A DNA stretch of 53,914 bases from assembly GCA_021823405.1 (NCBI GenBank), contig JAKAOA010000004.1, positions 1 to 53,914 on the forward strand. The letters run 5' to 3'. This document shows, piece by piece, positions 34,252 to 42,421 of the stretch. The translations under genes and the position numbers were made by a program. Below the pieces are notes generated by a model that saw nothing but the letters and a program-made list of their open reading frames with translations, searched no databases and was not told where the DNA came from. The stretch's first letter is position 1. Each line of letters begins with the position of its first letter. The DNA comes from Bacteroidota bacterium. Its GTDB lineage: Bacteria; Bacteroidota; Bacteroidia; JABEUT01.

Positions 34252-35366
34252 GAACGCTTAAGTTTTTACTGCAAAAAGAGTTCAAGCAGATATTCCGTGA
34301 CTCGAATCTGCTGCGGATGATGTTTATGACGCCAATCATCCAGCTGATTATTTTGCCGCAAGCAGCCAACTTCACCATCCGAAATATCAATATCGCATTT
34401 GTTGATTTGGATCATTCCGCATATTCCCAGCGATTCGTTAATAAAGTACTTTCATCGGGATATTTTCAGCTTGCGGGTATAGAACCAAGTTATCAAGGCG
34501 CCTATAAACTTATTGAAAAAGACAAGGCAGATATTGTGGTAGAAATTCCAAAGGATTTTGAAAGTAAACTGAATACCGAAGAAAACCAGAAACTTTCAGT
34601 GTCAGTGAATGCGATAAACGGCGTTAAAGCGGCAGTAGGCAGCGGATATCTGACCAATATTATTCAGGATTTTAATCGGAATATTCAACTGGACTGGATA
34701 CAACCCTCGGCCATGAACCCGATGCCCGAAGTAGATGTGGTCTCTTCCAACTGGTACAATCCGACTCTATCCTATTACCTCTTCATGGTTCCCGGCATAT
34801 TGGTATTATTGGTTACCCTTGTTGGCGGAAACATGACCGCGCAGAATATAGTTCGCGAAAAGGAAATCGGAACCATTGAGCAAATTAATGTAACCCCTTT
34901 GAAAAAATACCACTTCATTCTCGGAAAGCTTATTCCCTTCTGGATATTAGGGGTTATTGTATTCACCATAGGGTTGATTATCGCGCGGATTCTTTACGGC
35001 ATCATACCGCTGGGAAGCGTTGCCCTGTTATACTTCTTTGTGTCGGTTTACCTTATAGCTATAATGGGTTTCGGGCTGCTTATTTCCACTTATTCCGATA
35101 CACCGTTGCAGGCGCACTCGCTAACCTTCTTCTTTGTCCAGATTTTCAACATGATGAGCGGCCTGTTCACCCCTATCGACAGCATGCCCGGCTGGGCGAA
35201 GCTCATAACGGATATTATACCTGTTTCCTATTTTATTGAAGTAATGAGAATGATTGTGATAAAAGGAAGCCGGTTTCACGACATCATTCCTCATCTTATA
35301 GCGGTATCAATAATGGGTATAGTGTTAAATGGCTGGGCTATACTTAACTACCGGAAAACGACTTGA
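34248..35366 (+). CDS. ABC-2 type permease (YbhR-like)
   Basis: 372 residues with the same layout as its partner: one N-terminal helix, a periplasmic domain and five C-terminal helices, with REKEIGTIEQINVTPLKKYHF and FTPIDSMPGWAKLITDIIPVSYF. Last gene of the seven-gene operon; it converges on the sugar-kinase gene 8 bases away. Substrate unknown, but the E. coli relatives export cationic drugs and other hydrophobic compounds. Confidence 0.92.
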   Translation: MRTLKFLLQKEFKQIFRDSNLLRMMFMTPIIQLIILPQAANFTIRNINIAFVDLDHSAYSQRFVNKVLSSGYFQLAGIEPSYQGAYKLIEKDKADIVVEIPKDFESKLNTEENQKLSVSVNAINGVKAAVGSGYLTNIIQDFNRNIQLDWIQPSAMNPMPEVDVVSSNWYNPTLSYYLFMVPGILVLLVTLVGGNMTAQNIVREKEIGTIEQINVTPLKKYHFILGKLIPFWILGVIVFTIGLIIARILYGIIPLGSVALLYFFVSVYLIAIMGFGLLISTYSDTPLQAHSLTFFFVQIFNMMSGLFTPIDSMPGWAKLITDIIPVSYFIEVMRMIVIKGSRFHDIIPHLIAVSIMGIVLNGWAILNYRKTT

Positions 35367-35373
35367 ACCGCCG

Positions 35374-36894
35374 TTATTTCAGAAAATGTTGAATAAACCT
35401 TAAAAGATCCTTTTTGTAAACCGGATGTTCGTTGCCGATTATTTCTACAGCAAGTGCGCCGACACAGTTGCCTATAAAACAGAGCGCCTCCGGAGCAATA
35501 CGGTTATATGCGCAGAGCGCAGTTATGGCTAACACAGCATCGCCGGCTCCAACAGAATCTTTAACGGTTCTGGCAAAGGCAGGGGCTTTATAAAACTTAT
35601 TTCTGTTGTAGAGTACGGAACCTTCCTGTCCAAGTGTAATTTGTATCTGTTCCGATTTTACAACCTTTTTCAGCTTCTTTACCAATGTTTCCACATCGGC
35701 GTAATTATCGCCGAACGGCAGGCGCAATTCCTTTTCATCAATTGATATATAGTTGGCTTTCTTGTACTTTGTAATGTAGTTGAACCCATAGTTATTACTG
35801 TTTGTCTGGGCATTCACAGCAATATATTTAGCTGAAGATTCAATGGTTTTTATTATTGCGGGAGTAATAAATCCGTGTCCAAAGTCAGCTACAAGCGTCA
35901 GGTCATATTTCGGTATTTCGGTCTTTAGGTAACTAATAACTTCTTCTTCAAGTTTTGCATTTATGTTGCGGTCGTTCATAAATGTAACTTCAAAAAGCTT
36001 GATGTTCATGTATTTATCAATATATCTTCTTTTAGTATTGGTTGGACCATCATCACGGACAAAAAGGTGCGAATCGACTCCTTTTGAAAGCGTTCTGCCG
36101 ATGAGCTCTTTCTGAAGATTTTTCTTTCCCAAACATGTAATAAGTTTCACCTCACCGGCAAATTGTTCCAGGTGGTTTGCCACGGCAAGAACCCCTCCGG
36201 CAAACACTTCTTCGCGCAGATAAATGCTTGAAATGGTGGGTGACTTTGACGATTTACCGAGAGGCGAACAATAATGATATTCGTCTATAATGGTATCGCC
36301 TATTACCAGAATTTTAAGTTTATTCAGTTTTTCTATTTGAGCAATAAATTCATTGGCAGAATAGCTTTTCTTGAGCCGGGTGATAAACTCACGGGTATTA
36401 GAGCTGTGAGGGCTGAAGAAGGCATTTATAAGGCGGGATGAAGAGAAGGTAATTTCTTCGGTAAAATAAAGTTTTCCGCCTACGCTTTTTACGGCATTTT
36501 CCTCATCATAAATACCCTTGGTTATGTCCTTTTCTTTTTCTTTATAATCCTGCCCTTTAATATAGTAATCCGGTTTAATAAGTTTTATTGTTTCGGTAGC
36601 GGTAGCCCAATGGTTTAAGGCAACGTAATCCACAGAGTCCAGAGCGGCTATGGATTCCATTCGCAACTGTTCGGGAAAAACAGGTCTGCCGGGACCTTTA
36701 TTTACAAAACGGTCGGGTGTAATGGTAACTATTAAAATATCAACTACCTCTTTGGCGGCCTCAAAGTGTTTTATATGACCAGGATGCAGCAAATCGAAAC
36801 AGCCGTGACACTGCCCGATGGTTTTGCCCTGTTTTTTCAGTTTTTTGCAGATTTCCGCAAGCTCTTCGAGGGATACTATTTTGCTCTTTTTCAT
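35374..36894 (-). CDS. Nucleotidyltransferase-PfkB sugar kinase fusion (reversed HldE-like)
   Basis: 506 residues from the ATG at 36894 (the TTG at 36909 is less likely). Residues about 8-160 are a cytidylyltransferase-like domain with GCFDLLHPGHIKHF (the HxGH motif, His37 and His40), GRPVFPEQLRMESI and FSSSRLI. From about 190 to the end is a PfkB/ribokinase domain with VIGDTIIDEYHYC, FAGGVLAVANHL and DSVGAGDAVLA, the latter carrying the catalytic Asp near 452. In HldE the order is kinase then transferase; here it is inverted. It would phosphorylate a sugar phosphate and then activate it with a nucleotide, perhaps ADP-heptose or a related donor. Substrate not known. Confidence 0.85.
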   Translation of the reverse strand: MKKSKIVSLEELAEICKKLKKQGKTIGQCHGCFDLLHPGHIKHFEAAKEVVDILIVTITPDRFVNKGPGRPVFPEQLRMESIAALDSVDYVALNHWATATETIKLIKPDYYIKGQDYKEKEKDITKGIYDEENAVKSVGGKLYFTEEITFSSSRLINAFFSPHSSNTREFITRLKKSYSANEFIAQIEKLNKLKILVIGDTIIDEYHYCSPLGKSSKSPTISSIYLREEVFAGGVLAVANHLEQFAGEVKLITCLGKKNLQKELIGRTLSKGVDSHLFVRDDGPTNTKRRYIDKYMNIKLFEVTFMNDRNINAKLEEEVISYLKTEIPKYDLTLVADFGHGFITPAIIKTIESSAKYIAVNAQTNSNNYGFNYITKYKKANYISIDEKELRLPFGDNYADVETLVKKLKKVVKSEQIQITLGQEGSVLYNRNKFYKAPAFARTVKDSVGAGDAVLAITALCAYNRIAPEALCFIGNCVGALAVEIIGNEHPVYKKDLLRFIQHFLK

Positions 36895-36963
36895 ATTTGA
36901 GTCCGACAAAGGTAAAAAAGTTTGCCGCTATATCTCATGATGTTGTAAGTCGCCGGATGACCG

Positions 36964-37953
36964 TTACTTACCCAAATACTTGAACCAATCCGCCGTCGCC
37001 TTGGCTATAGTTCCGGGTTCCCACAGTGGTGCGTCTCGCCAGTAATCCATATTGGCGAGCATTATCTTAACGCCTTCTTCAAAGGTTACTTTCGGCTTCC
37101 AAGCGGTTTTTCTTAAAATCTTGCTTGTATCGGCGAAGGTGCAATCGGGTTCGCCCGGGCGCTTAGGTATGTAGGTAACGGTTCCGCCAAGAAGCTCTAC
37201 CAGACGGTTTATACTATAGGTGTTTCCGCTTCCTACATTCATAATCTCACCGGCGCAGTCATTGTTGTAAGCTGTGGTAATACAGGCATTTACTATATCG
37301 GTTACATAAGTGAAATCGCGCGTTTGTTTTCCGTCTCCAACAACGGTATACGGTCTTCCGTTTATTTTTTGAGCGAGAAAAACACCGAATACGGCACCAT
37401 AAGTGCCTGATGTTCTTGCTCTGGGACCATAAACATTAAAAAATCGAAGAGAGGTAACGTTCAACCCGTACACTTTGTTCCAGTGCATGCAGTATTCTTC
37501 ACCCAAGTATTTTGTCAGGGCATAAGGATACTGTGGCGAGATGGCTTCATTTTCAGGGGTGGGATATTTTGCGGGTATACCGTAACAAGAGGAGGATGCG
37601 GCGTAGATTACGCGATGTACTTTATGGCGCCGGCATGCTTCGAGCACGCTTATTGTACCGTTCACATTTGAGTGATGATAGCGCATCGGGTGTTCAATGG
37701 AGGGTACTATGTCTGCCAGCGCTGCAAGATGAAATACCATTTCCGTATCCTTAAAGATGGGTAAAATGGCATCGTTATCGGCAATATCGGCGTTATGAAA
37801 TTTAACTTTTGAATTGTTCTTGTGATGTTCAATATTCCTTAATGAACCGCTGCTCAAATTATCTATTATTGTCACATTACAACCATCCTCGACCAGTCGG
37901 TCAACCAGATGGCTTCCGATAAAACCGCATCCGCCGGTTACTATTGCGTTCAT
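36964..37953 (-). CDS. NAD-dependent epimerase/dehydratase (extended SDR, UDP-sugar type)
   Basis: 329 residues. TGGCGFIGSHLVDRL (6-20) is the Rossmann motif; YAASSSCYG and the YPYALTKYLGEEY catalytic pair near 143-147 fit UDP-glucose/UDP-N-acetylglucosamine 4-epimerases of the WbpP/GalE type. RFFNVYGPRA, QTRDFTYVTDIV and MNVGSG are further hallmarks. Acts in the cytoplasm on nucleotide sugars. Its start codon overlaps the stop of the upstream aminotransferase by 4 bases (ATGA). Confidence 0.88.
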   Translation of the reverse strand: MNAIVTGGCGFIGSHLVDRLVEDGCNVTIIDNLSSGSLRNIEHHKNNSKVKFHNADIADNDAILPIFKDTEMVFHLAALADIVPSIEHPMRYHHSNVNGTISVLEACRRHKVHRVIYAASSSCYGIPAKYPTPENEAISPQYPYALTKYLGEEYCMHWNKVYGLNVTSLRFFNVYGPRARTSGTYGAVFGVFLAQKINGRPYTVVGDGKQTRDFTYVTDIVNACITTAYNNDCAGEIMNVGSGNTYSINRLVELLGGTVTYIPKRPGEPDCTFADTSKILRKTAWKPKVTFEEGVKIMLANMDYWRDAPLWEPGTIAKATADWFKYLGK

Positions 37954-39062
37954 TTCAAATTATCTGATTTAAAAAATTCCTTTATTGTACGGACTATATA
38001 AGTTACCTCATCGTTAGTAAGTTCAGGATATACCGGAATGCTTAATATCGTCTCCGACTGCTTTTCGGTTATCGGGAAGTCACCTTTTTTATAGTTCAGG
38101 TATTTAGCCGCTTGTTGCAGATGGATGGGTATCGGATAATGAATTTTGGTTTCAATTCCTTTTCCAGCAAGATATTCCTTAAGCTGATTGCGTTGATCGG
38201 TTTGGATGATGTAAGTGTGATAAACCGATTTTTCGTATTTTTTCTCAACCGGGAGTATCAAATTCAAAGAATTGAGTTCCTTGTGATATAGTTTGGCAAT
38301 TTCCCGTCTTTTGATAGTCGAATTATCTAAATACCTCATTTTTATATTCAGTAATGCAGCTTGAAGGTTGTCGAGGCGTGAATTAAATCCCCAGAATTCA
38401 CATTCGTCCCTGTTCTTTAATCCATGATTACGCGCCTTAAGCAGATAGCGGTAAATCTTTTCATCGTTGGTGGTTATTACACCGCCATCACCTGAAGCGG
38501 CGAGATTTTTCAGAGGGTGAAGGCTGAAACAGCCGGTAATTCCAAAGCCGCCTACTTTTTTACCTTTATATTCGGCGCCTACCGCTTGAGCGCAATCTTC
38601 TATAACTGCTATACCGCGTTTTTTGGCAATTTCAAGCAACTCATCCATAGAAGCCGGACGTCCGGTAAGGTGCACGGCTATTATAGCTTTTGTTCTGGGG
38701 GTAATGGCATTTTCAACTTTGTCAGGGTCAAGGTTAAAGTCCTCCTTAACATCGGCGAATACAGGGACGGCCCCGGTGAGGGCTATTGAAGAAGCGGAGG
38801 CAAGAAACGAATTAGGCGCAGTTATCACTTCATCTCCTTCTTTTATCCCTAAAGATTTTAAAGAAAGTATAAGCGCATCGGTTCCATTGGCTACACCTAA
38901 AGAATATCTGGTTTGGCACAATTCGGCGAATGATTTTTCAAATTTATCAACTTCCTCACCGAGTATGAATTGTCCGCTTCCCAACACCCTTTCGGCAGCG
39001 TTAAGCAATTCCTTCATAATGTTGGCTTGCTGCAATCCGAGATTAATATAAGGAACTTTCAT
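37950..39062 (-). CDS. DegT/DnrJ/EryC1/StrS-family sugar aminotransferase
   Basis: 370 residues. PLP-binding motifs are GVANGTDALILSLKSL, AIIAVHLTGRPASMDEL, EDCAQAVGAEYKGKKVG with Asp156, and FSLHPLKNLAASGDGG with the Schiff-base Lys185. RNHGLKNRDECEFWGFNSRLDNLQAALLN split further on is also typical. It transfers an amino group to a 3- or 4-keto nucleotide sugar. The keto-sugar source is not obvious in the operon; one of the two SDR proteins may provide it. Confidence 0.93.
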   Translation of the reverse strand: MKVPYINLGLQQANIMKELLNAAERVLGSGQFILGEEVDKFEKSFAELCQTRYSLGVANGTDALILSLKSLGIKEGDEVITAPNSFLASASSIALTGAVPVFADVKEDFNLDPDKVENAITPRTKAIIAVHLTGRPASMDELLEIAKKRGIAVIEDCAQAVGAEYKGKKVGGFGITGCFSLHPLKNLAASGDGGVITTNDEKIYRYLLKARNHGLKNRDECEFWGFNSRLDNLQAALLNIKMRYLDNSTIKRREIAKLYHKELNSLNLILPVEKKYEKSVYHTYIIQTDQRNQLKEYLAGKGIETKIHYPIPIHLQQAAKYLNYKKGDFPITEKQSETILSIPVYPELTNDEVTYIVRTIKEFFKSDNLK

Positions 39063-39138
39063 TAGGTAGGATTGATTTGCGGATAACCAATGAGTTTGGC
39101 ACGCGATGTCACCTGATGTGAGGTTTTGATATTTTTGA

Positions 39139-40119
39139 TTACGCTAAATTAATCTTCTGCATTAATTTCACATTGAAGTATTTCGGGTTAGTCAGCGAAT
39201 CCGGAATGTGTCCGGCTAAAAATTCGCGTTTCAAATCAGCAACGGCATCTTCAATGGTATGGCGCGGTTCGAAGCCGAGTTCCCGTTTTATTTTTTGTGA
39301 TGATATATGGTATGAACGGTGATCGTTTGTAGGCGTGGTGATAATCTTAACCTTATCGCCGATGACATTTTTTACCATCCGGGCAATTTCAGCGACAGTA
39401 TGATTTTCGTACCCTGCATTGAATATTTTCCCCGCGATTTGCTTTGCAGGGAGTTCGAGGAGTACGCAGTAGAGGTCGGTCATATCTTCAATATGGATGT
39501 TCGGACGCTTCTGCTCGCCACCGAATACGGTAATTTCACCTTTGTTAATGGCTAAGTTGGTGAGTATATTTACTGTTAGGTCTAACCGCAGACGGGGGCT
39601 GTATCCGCAAACTGTGGCAGGGCGAATGGTAAGCGTAGTAAAATCGGGACTCTGATATTTTGACAAAATGGTTTCGCACTTTGCTTTAAATTTAGAGTAA
39701 TCGGTAAGCGGTTCCAGCGGCATCTCCTCATTTACATCGGGGCTATCCTTTATTCCATATACGCTGGATGATGAGGCATAGATAAAACGTTCTACTCCGT
39801 TCTCCTTTGCAATTTTAACAAGGGGTTCAAACGCATCAAGGTTAATAGATTTGCCAAGTGAAGGGTTTAATTCAAAACTGGGATCATTGGAGATGCACGC
39901 CAGATGAATAACAGCATTATTGCCGGGTAATAGTTCGTTAAGCAACTTTTGGTCGCGGATATCGCCTTTCACCGCTTTCAGATGCGGGTGCTTAGGCAAA
40001 ACGTCTTCGCCATAAATCATAAGGTCGAGAACGGTTACATGATATCCTTTATTTAGTAATTTTGGAACCAGTATAGCGCCTACATATCCGGCACCCCCTG
40101 TAATAAATATATTCTTCAT
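39139..40119 (-). CDS. NAD-dependent epimerase/dehydratase (extended SDR)
   Basis: 326 residues. FITGGAGYVGAILVPKLL (4-21) binds NAD. YASSSSVYGIKDSPDVNE and the DYSKFK catalytic pair are present, as are TIRPATVCGYSPRLRLDL and NIHIEDMTDLY. This subgroup often sits in O-antigen and sugar-nucleotide clusters. It is probably the first gene of the four-gene minus-strand operon; 76 bases separate it from the aminotransferase gene. Confidence 0.88.
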   Translation of the reverse strand: MKNIFITGGAGYVGAILVPKLLNKGYHVTVLDLMIYGEDVLPKHPHLKAVKGDIRDQKLLNELLPGNNAVIHLACISNDPSFELNPSLGKSINLDAFEPLVKIAKENGVERFIYASSSSVYGIKDSPDVNEEMPLEPLTDYSKFKAKCETILSKYQSPDFTTLTIRPATVCGYSPRLRLDLTVNILTNLAINKGEITVFGGEQKRPNIHIEDMTDLYCVLLELPAKQIAGKIFNAGYENHTVAEIARMVKNVIGDKVKIITTPTNDHRSYHISSQKIKRELGFEPRHTIEDAVADLKREFLAGHIPDSLTNPKYFNVKLMQKINLA

Positions 40120-40309
40120 AGTTGCCTTTTATTAACAAGTAAAAAGGTTTGCAAAGATACACAATAAAGCTATTCGGAACAGGAACTATTGCTTTGGGGG
40201 GTATGGTATGGTTCCCATATTACAGGTTAATGAAGCTTTGAAAATATAAGATACTGCTAAATCTTATTTACATATTATACCGACAATGAATGGATGCCGA
40301 CTACAGTTG

Positions 40310-40329
40310 AACCCGATAGCTATCGGGTT
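40310..40329. repeat. Dispersed palindrome AACCCGATAGCTATCGGGTT, copy 3
   Basis: Identical to the copy at 1237-1256. It lies in the spacer between the sugar operon and tRNA-Leu(CAA). Confidence 0.8.
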
Positions 40330-40412
40330 CAAAAACAGGTTGGAAAATACTCCAAATAGAACTGGTGATTACCTATTTTAAAATATTGCCTATTTTCGCA
40401 AACCCTAATCAC

Positions 40413-40496
40413 GCCCGGATGGCGGAACAGGTAGACGCGCTGGTCTCAAAAACCAGTTCAGGCAACTGAATGCCGGTTCGATTCCGGCTCCGGGTA
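40413..40496 (+). tRNA. tRNA-Leu (anticodon CAA)
   Basis: Acceptor GCCCGGA pairs with TCCGGGT (first pair G-T). The anticodon stem CTGGT/ACCAG encloses CTCAAAA, giving CAA. A long variable arm (TTCAGGCAACTGAA) and T arm (CCGGTTCGATTCCGG) are present. The CCA end is not encoded; the genome reads A then CTTT. The last 5 bases belong to an 18-base direct repeat found again at 41641. Confidence 0.96.
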
Positions 40497-40524
40497 CTTT
40501 GATAATCAATGGCTTGAGAGCCCA
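40492..40524 (+). repeat. Direct repeat at tRNA-Leu 3' end, left copy
   Basis: GGGTACTTTGATAATCAA (40492-40509) is identical to 41641-41658; across 33 bases 28 match. The left copy starts inside the tRNA acceptor stem. It looks like an att-type duplication, though the shared tRNA part is only 5 bases. Confidence 0.5.
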
Positions 40525-40865
40525 CTGTCTATGGGCGACCACCGCCAGAAAAACGCAGGTGTGCAATATTTTTTTCTTTTGGGGTTCCGGTTTTGGCTGT
40601 AAGAAATGAACGAAGTATCTGGTTAGACTGGGCTGCGCTAAGTCAGGGCGGAAAGGGAAAGAATTAAATTTTTAACCATTAAAAAAAGAAAAGAGGAGTA
40701 CCAAAAACTGAAAGCAAAAAAGCCAATTATGAATTTATCCATAACTTCGTAATCATTGATTAAAACTCCACCTAAGAGTAAATGCTAAACTGTCTAAATT
40801 ATGCTGAAGACATACAGTCAGACGATAAAGCAAGCATCGTGACTTTAACTAATTCCTGTACTATA
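40525..40865. other. Non-coding stretch after tRNA-Leu(CAA)
   Basis: About 340 bases with no convincing gene. A small hairpin (GCCCA, loop, TGGGC) lies right after the direct repeat, and two A/T-rich runs follow (40568-40577 and 40678-40700). The part 40580-40672 is GC-richer than its surroundings and could be an RNA, but I could not fit it to a known family. Confidence 0.35.
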
Positions 40866-41396
40866 ATGAGGCTAACTATTTTACACCGGATTTTTAGATT
40901 TTCTCTGGATTTTCAACAATCTTTCTTGCTATTAACCCATACCATTAGAGTATTCTTCGCAATCCTTTTATTCCCCATCGTTCCCATAGTGTCATATGGC
41001 CAAAACCACATTGAAGTTAACGAATTCTATGAAGGCATGAAAACGGGCACCTTGTATGATTCTGGTGGGGTTGCAATTTTTATAGACGAGGAAGAGTACG
41101 ATGGATGCCCTGATTTAGGTATTGAAATTTATAGTTGCGGATTTACATTTAGGAATTTCAATCCATATCCCATAGTTCTGAAAACTTACAAATTGTATGC
41201 GGAAGTAATTGAAACGCAAGGTGGCCATATCGCATGTAATTTACGCTCTGGTAGTTTCATGTCAGTAGGAAATATGGACACAATTCAAGCACAATCAAAG
41301 AAAACAATAACAATTTATGGAGAAAATACAGATAATAGTGATGCATGCAGATTTAAGGTAATATTTGACGGGTTCATACCATTGAAATACCATTAG
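40866..41396 (+). CDS. Secreted protein of unknown function (orphan in tRNA-linked island)
   Basis: 176 residues from the ATG at 40866, which gives an N-region, a hydrophobic core (VFFAILLFPIVPIV) and a cleavage site near SYGQ; an ATG at 40782 would place 28 odd residues before it. The mature part is about 130 residues, beta-rich and contains four cysteines (CPDLG, YSCGF, IACNL, DACRF) that could form two disulphides. It resembles no family I can name. It lies between the two copies of the 33-base direct repeat. Confidence 0.6.
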   Translation: MRLTILHRIFRFSLDFQQSFLLLTHTIRVFFAILLFPIVPIVSYGQNHIEVNEFYEGMKTGTLYDSGGVAIFIDEEEYDGCPDLGIEIYSCGFTFRNFNPYPIVLKTYKLYAEVIETQGGHIACNLRSGSFMSVGNMDTIQAQSKKTITIYGENTDNSDACRFKVIFDGFIPLKYH

Positions 41397-41415
41397 GTCT
41401 GTCATTTTCTTTGAT

Positions 41416-41556
41416 TTAAAAGATTAACTTGGCACCAATTTGTTCCTTTATTCTTTTCAAAGTGTCTAATTTTGAGTGAATTACGAGTTTAAGTGATTTG
41501 CCACGATTGGGATACCATAAGCGATGTGGTTCTATTGCAATGGATTTCGTCTTATC
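41416..41556 (-). pseudogene. Protein-like fragment without a start codon
   Basis: A 46-codon open stretch on the minus strand begins right after a stop codon and has no ATG. Its translation is protein-like (IAIEPHRLWYPNRG, then KLDTLKRIKEQIGAKL) and ends in a normal stop. It follows the small lipoprotein gene in another frame, so it is either the tail of that gene after a frameshift or the remnant of a different gene. Confidence 0.35.
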
Positions 41557-41806
41557 CTATTTTGTATTTTTGATTACCGTCTTCAGGTCCCATAGAACCT
41601 TCAAACCCCTGTAAATATGGTTCAATCTGTATCCCGTAAGGGGTACTTTGATAATCAAGAATTTGCGAGCCCAACGCTTTAGACGCATCCGCATAATTGT
41701 TTGAGCAGTTTTCGAGCGGAATTGTGGAAGCGCAGCTACAGAAGAAGGCAGCGGTGATGGCGACAAGAATTAATTGTTTTGTTTTGAATAAAGGATTCCT
41801 TTTCAT
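41552..41806 (-). CDS. Small lipoprotein of unknown function
   Basis: 84 residues with a good lipoprotein signal: basic start MKRNPLFKTKQ, hydrophobic core LILVAITAAFF and lipobox CSCAS. The mature part has two cysteines beyond the lipidated one and no recognised domain. Part of its coding sequence (41641-41673) is the right copy of the tRNA-linked direct repeat. Function unknown; probably anchored to a membrane. Confidence 0.6.
   Translation of the reverse strand: MKRNPLFKTKQLILVAITAAFFCSCASTIPLENCSNNYADASKALGSQILDYQSTPYGIQIEPYLQGFEGSMGPEDGNQKYKIG
41641..41673 (+). repeat. Direct repeat, right copy (inside small lipoprotein gene)
   Basis: Its first 18 bases are identical to 40492-40509. 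The copy lies in the middle of the small lipoprotein gene, where it encodes ALGSQILDYQSTP on the minus strand. Confidence 0.5.
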
Positions 41807-41909
41807 AGTGTTTAATCTTTCAATTGAGCTGCAGAAACACGCAAAGGTTTAATATTTCGTTTAGTGGCAGAACAGTTTCCTCTCAAATTCATAATTGTTA
41901 ATAACTTAT

Positions 41910-41957
41910 TTATCATTATATGTATTATGTAACATATAATGTATATATTTGCATTCT
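41910..41957 (+). promoter_or_regulatory. Promoter-like leader element, copy 2
   Basis: 42 of 48 bases match the element at 1033-1080, with TATGTATTATGTAA and the -7-like TATATTTG (41944-41951). It is followed by the same GATAAGCTA words and the same TATAAAATGAT start context as copy 1. Confidence 0.5.
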
Positions 41958-42038
41958 GTAACTATGAACTATGAGTGATAAGCTAAGAACGATAAGAGAG
42001 AGCGATGAATTATAAGGTAAATAACTAAAAAGTATAAA

Positions 42039-42338
42039 ATGATTTTGGCAAGAGGGCAGTCGGTAAAAATTGGTTTAGGGGTTTACCCGGTTGTGGTATC
42101 CGTTTTGCAACGCGGTAGGGGATTAAACTTTACCAAATTATCAGAACAAAACAGAAATTTGGACACTTTTTACCCCGAACCTGTGCCATTGTGTGCCATT
42201 TTTAACCACACACGATATATGAAAGCGGATATGAAAATAACAAATTTGGACACTTTTTATAGGGAACCTGTGCCATTGTGTGCAATTTTTCAGGAGAATA
42301 GTCAAAGCGATGAGAACACCTTAACCCTAATTCCGTGA
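42039..42338 (+). CDS. Short ORF with duplicated 29-residue unit behind the leader element
   Basis: 99 codons from an ATG placed as in the ORF at 1135. It contains NLDTFYPEPVPLCAIF and NLDTFYREPVPLCAIF 29 residues apart (period 87 bases at DNA level). The copies differ at a few bases but keep the frame, which slightly favours coding. There is no signal peptide or known domain. It may equally be a repeat-containing non-coding transcript. Confidence 0.35.
   Translation: MILARGQSVKIGLGVYPVVVSVLQRGRGLNFTKLSEQNRNLDTFYPEPVPLCAIFNHTRYMKADMKITNLDTFYREPVPLCAIFQENSQSDENTLTLIP
42155..42291 (+). repeat. Duplicated 50-base unit, period 87
   Basis: AAATTTGGACACTTTTTA followed, after five or so variable bases, by GAACCTGTGCCATTGTGTGC occurs from 42155 and again from 42242. 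The two copies differ at few positions in the shared part; the spacers between are unrelated. Confidence 0.7.
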
Positions 42339-42421
42339 TGCGTTTTATTAACACCTTGCGTTTCAAAATTTCCCTGTTTCGGGTGACCTGAAAGAGTAAG
42401 CCCGTTATAACTTTGTTTTCA

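Noticed and set aside
40640-40680. Stretch AAGTCAGGGCGGAAAGGGA resembling the SRP RNA domain IV loop
   Set aside because: The 5' side GTCAGG and a GGAA-type loop are there, but the required AGCA(G) on the 3' side is missing and flanking stems do not pair.
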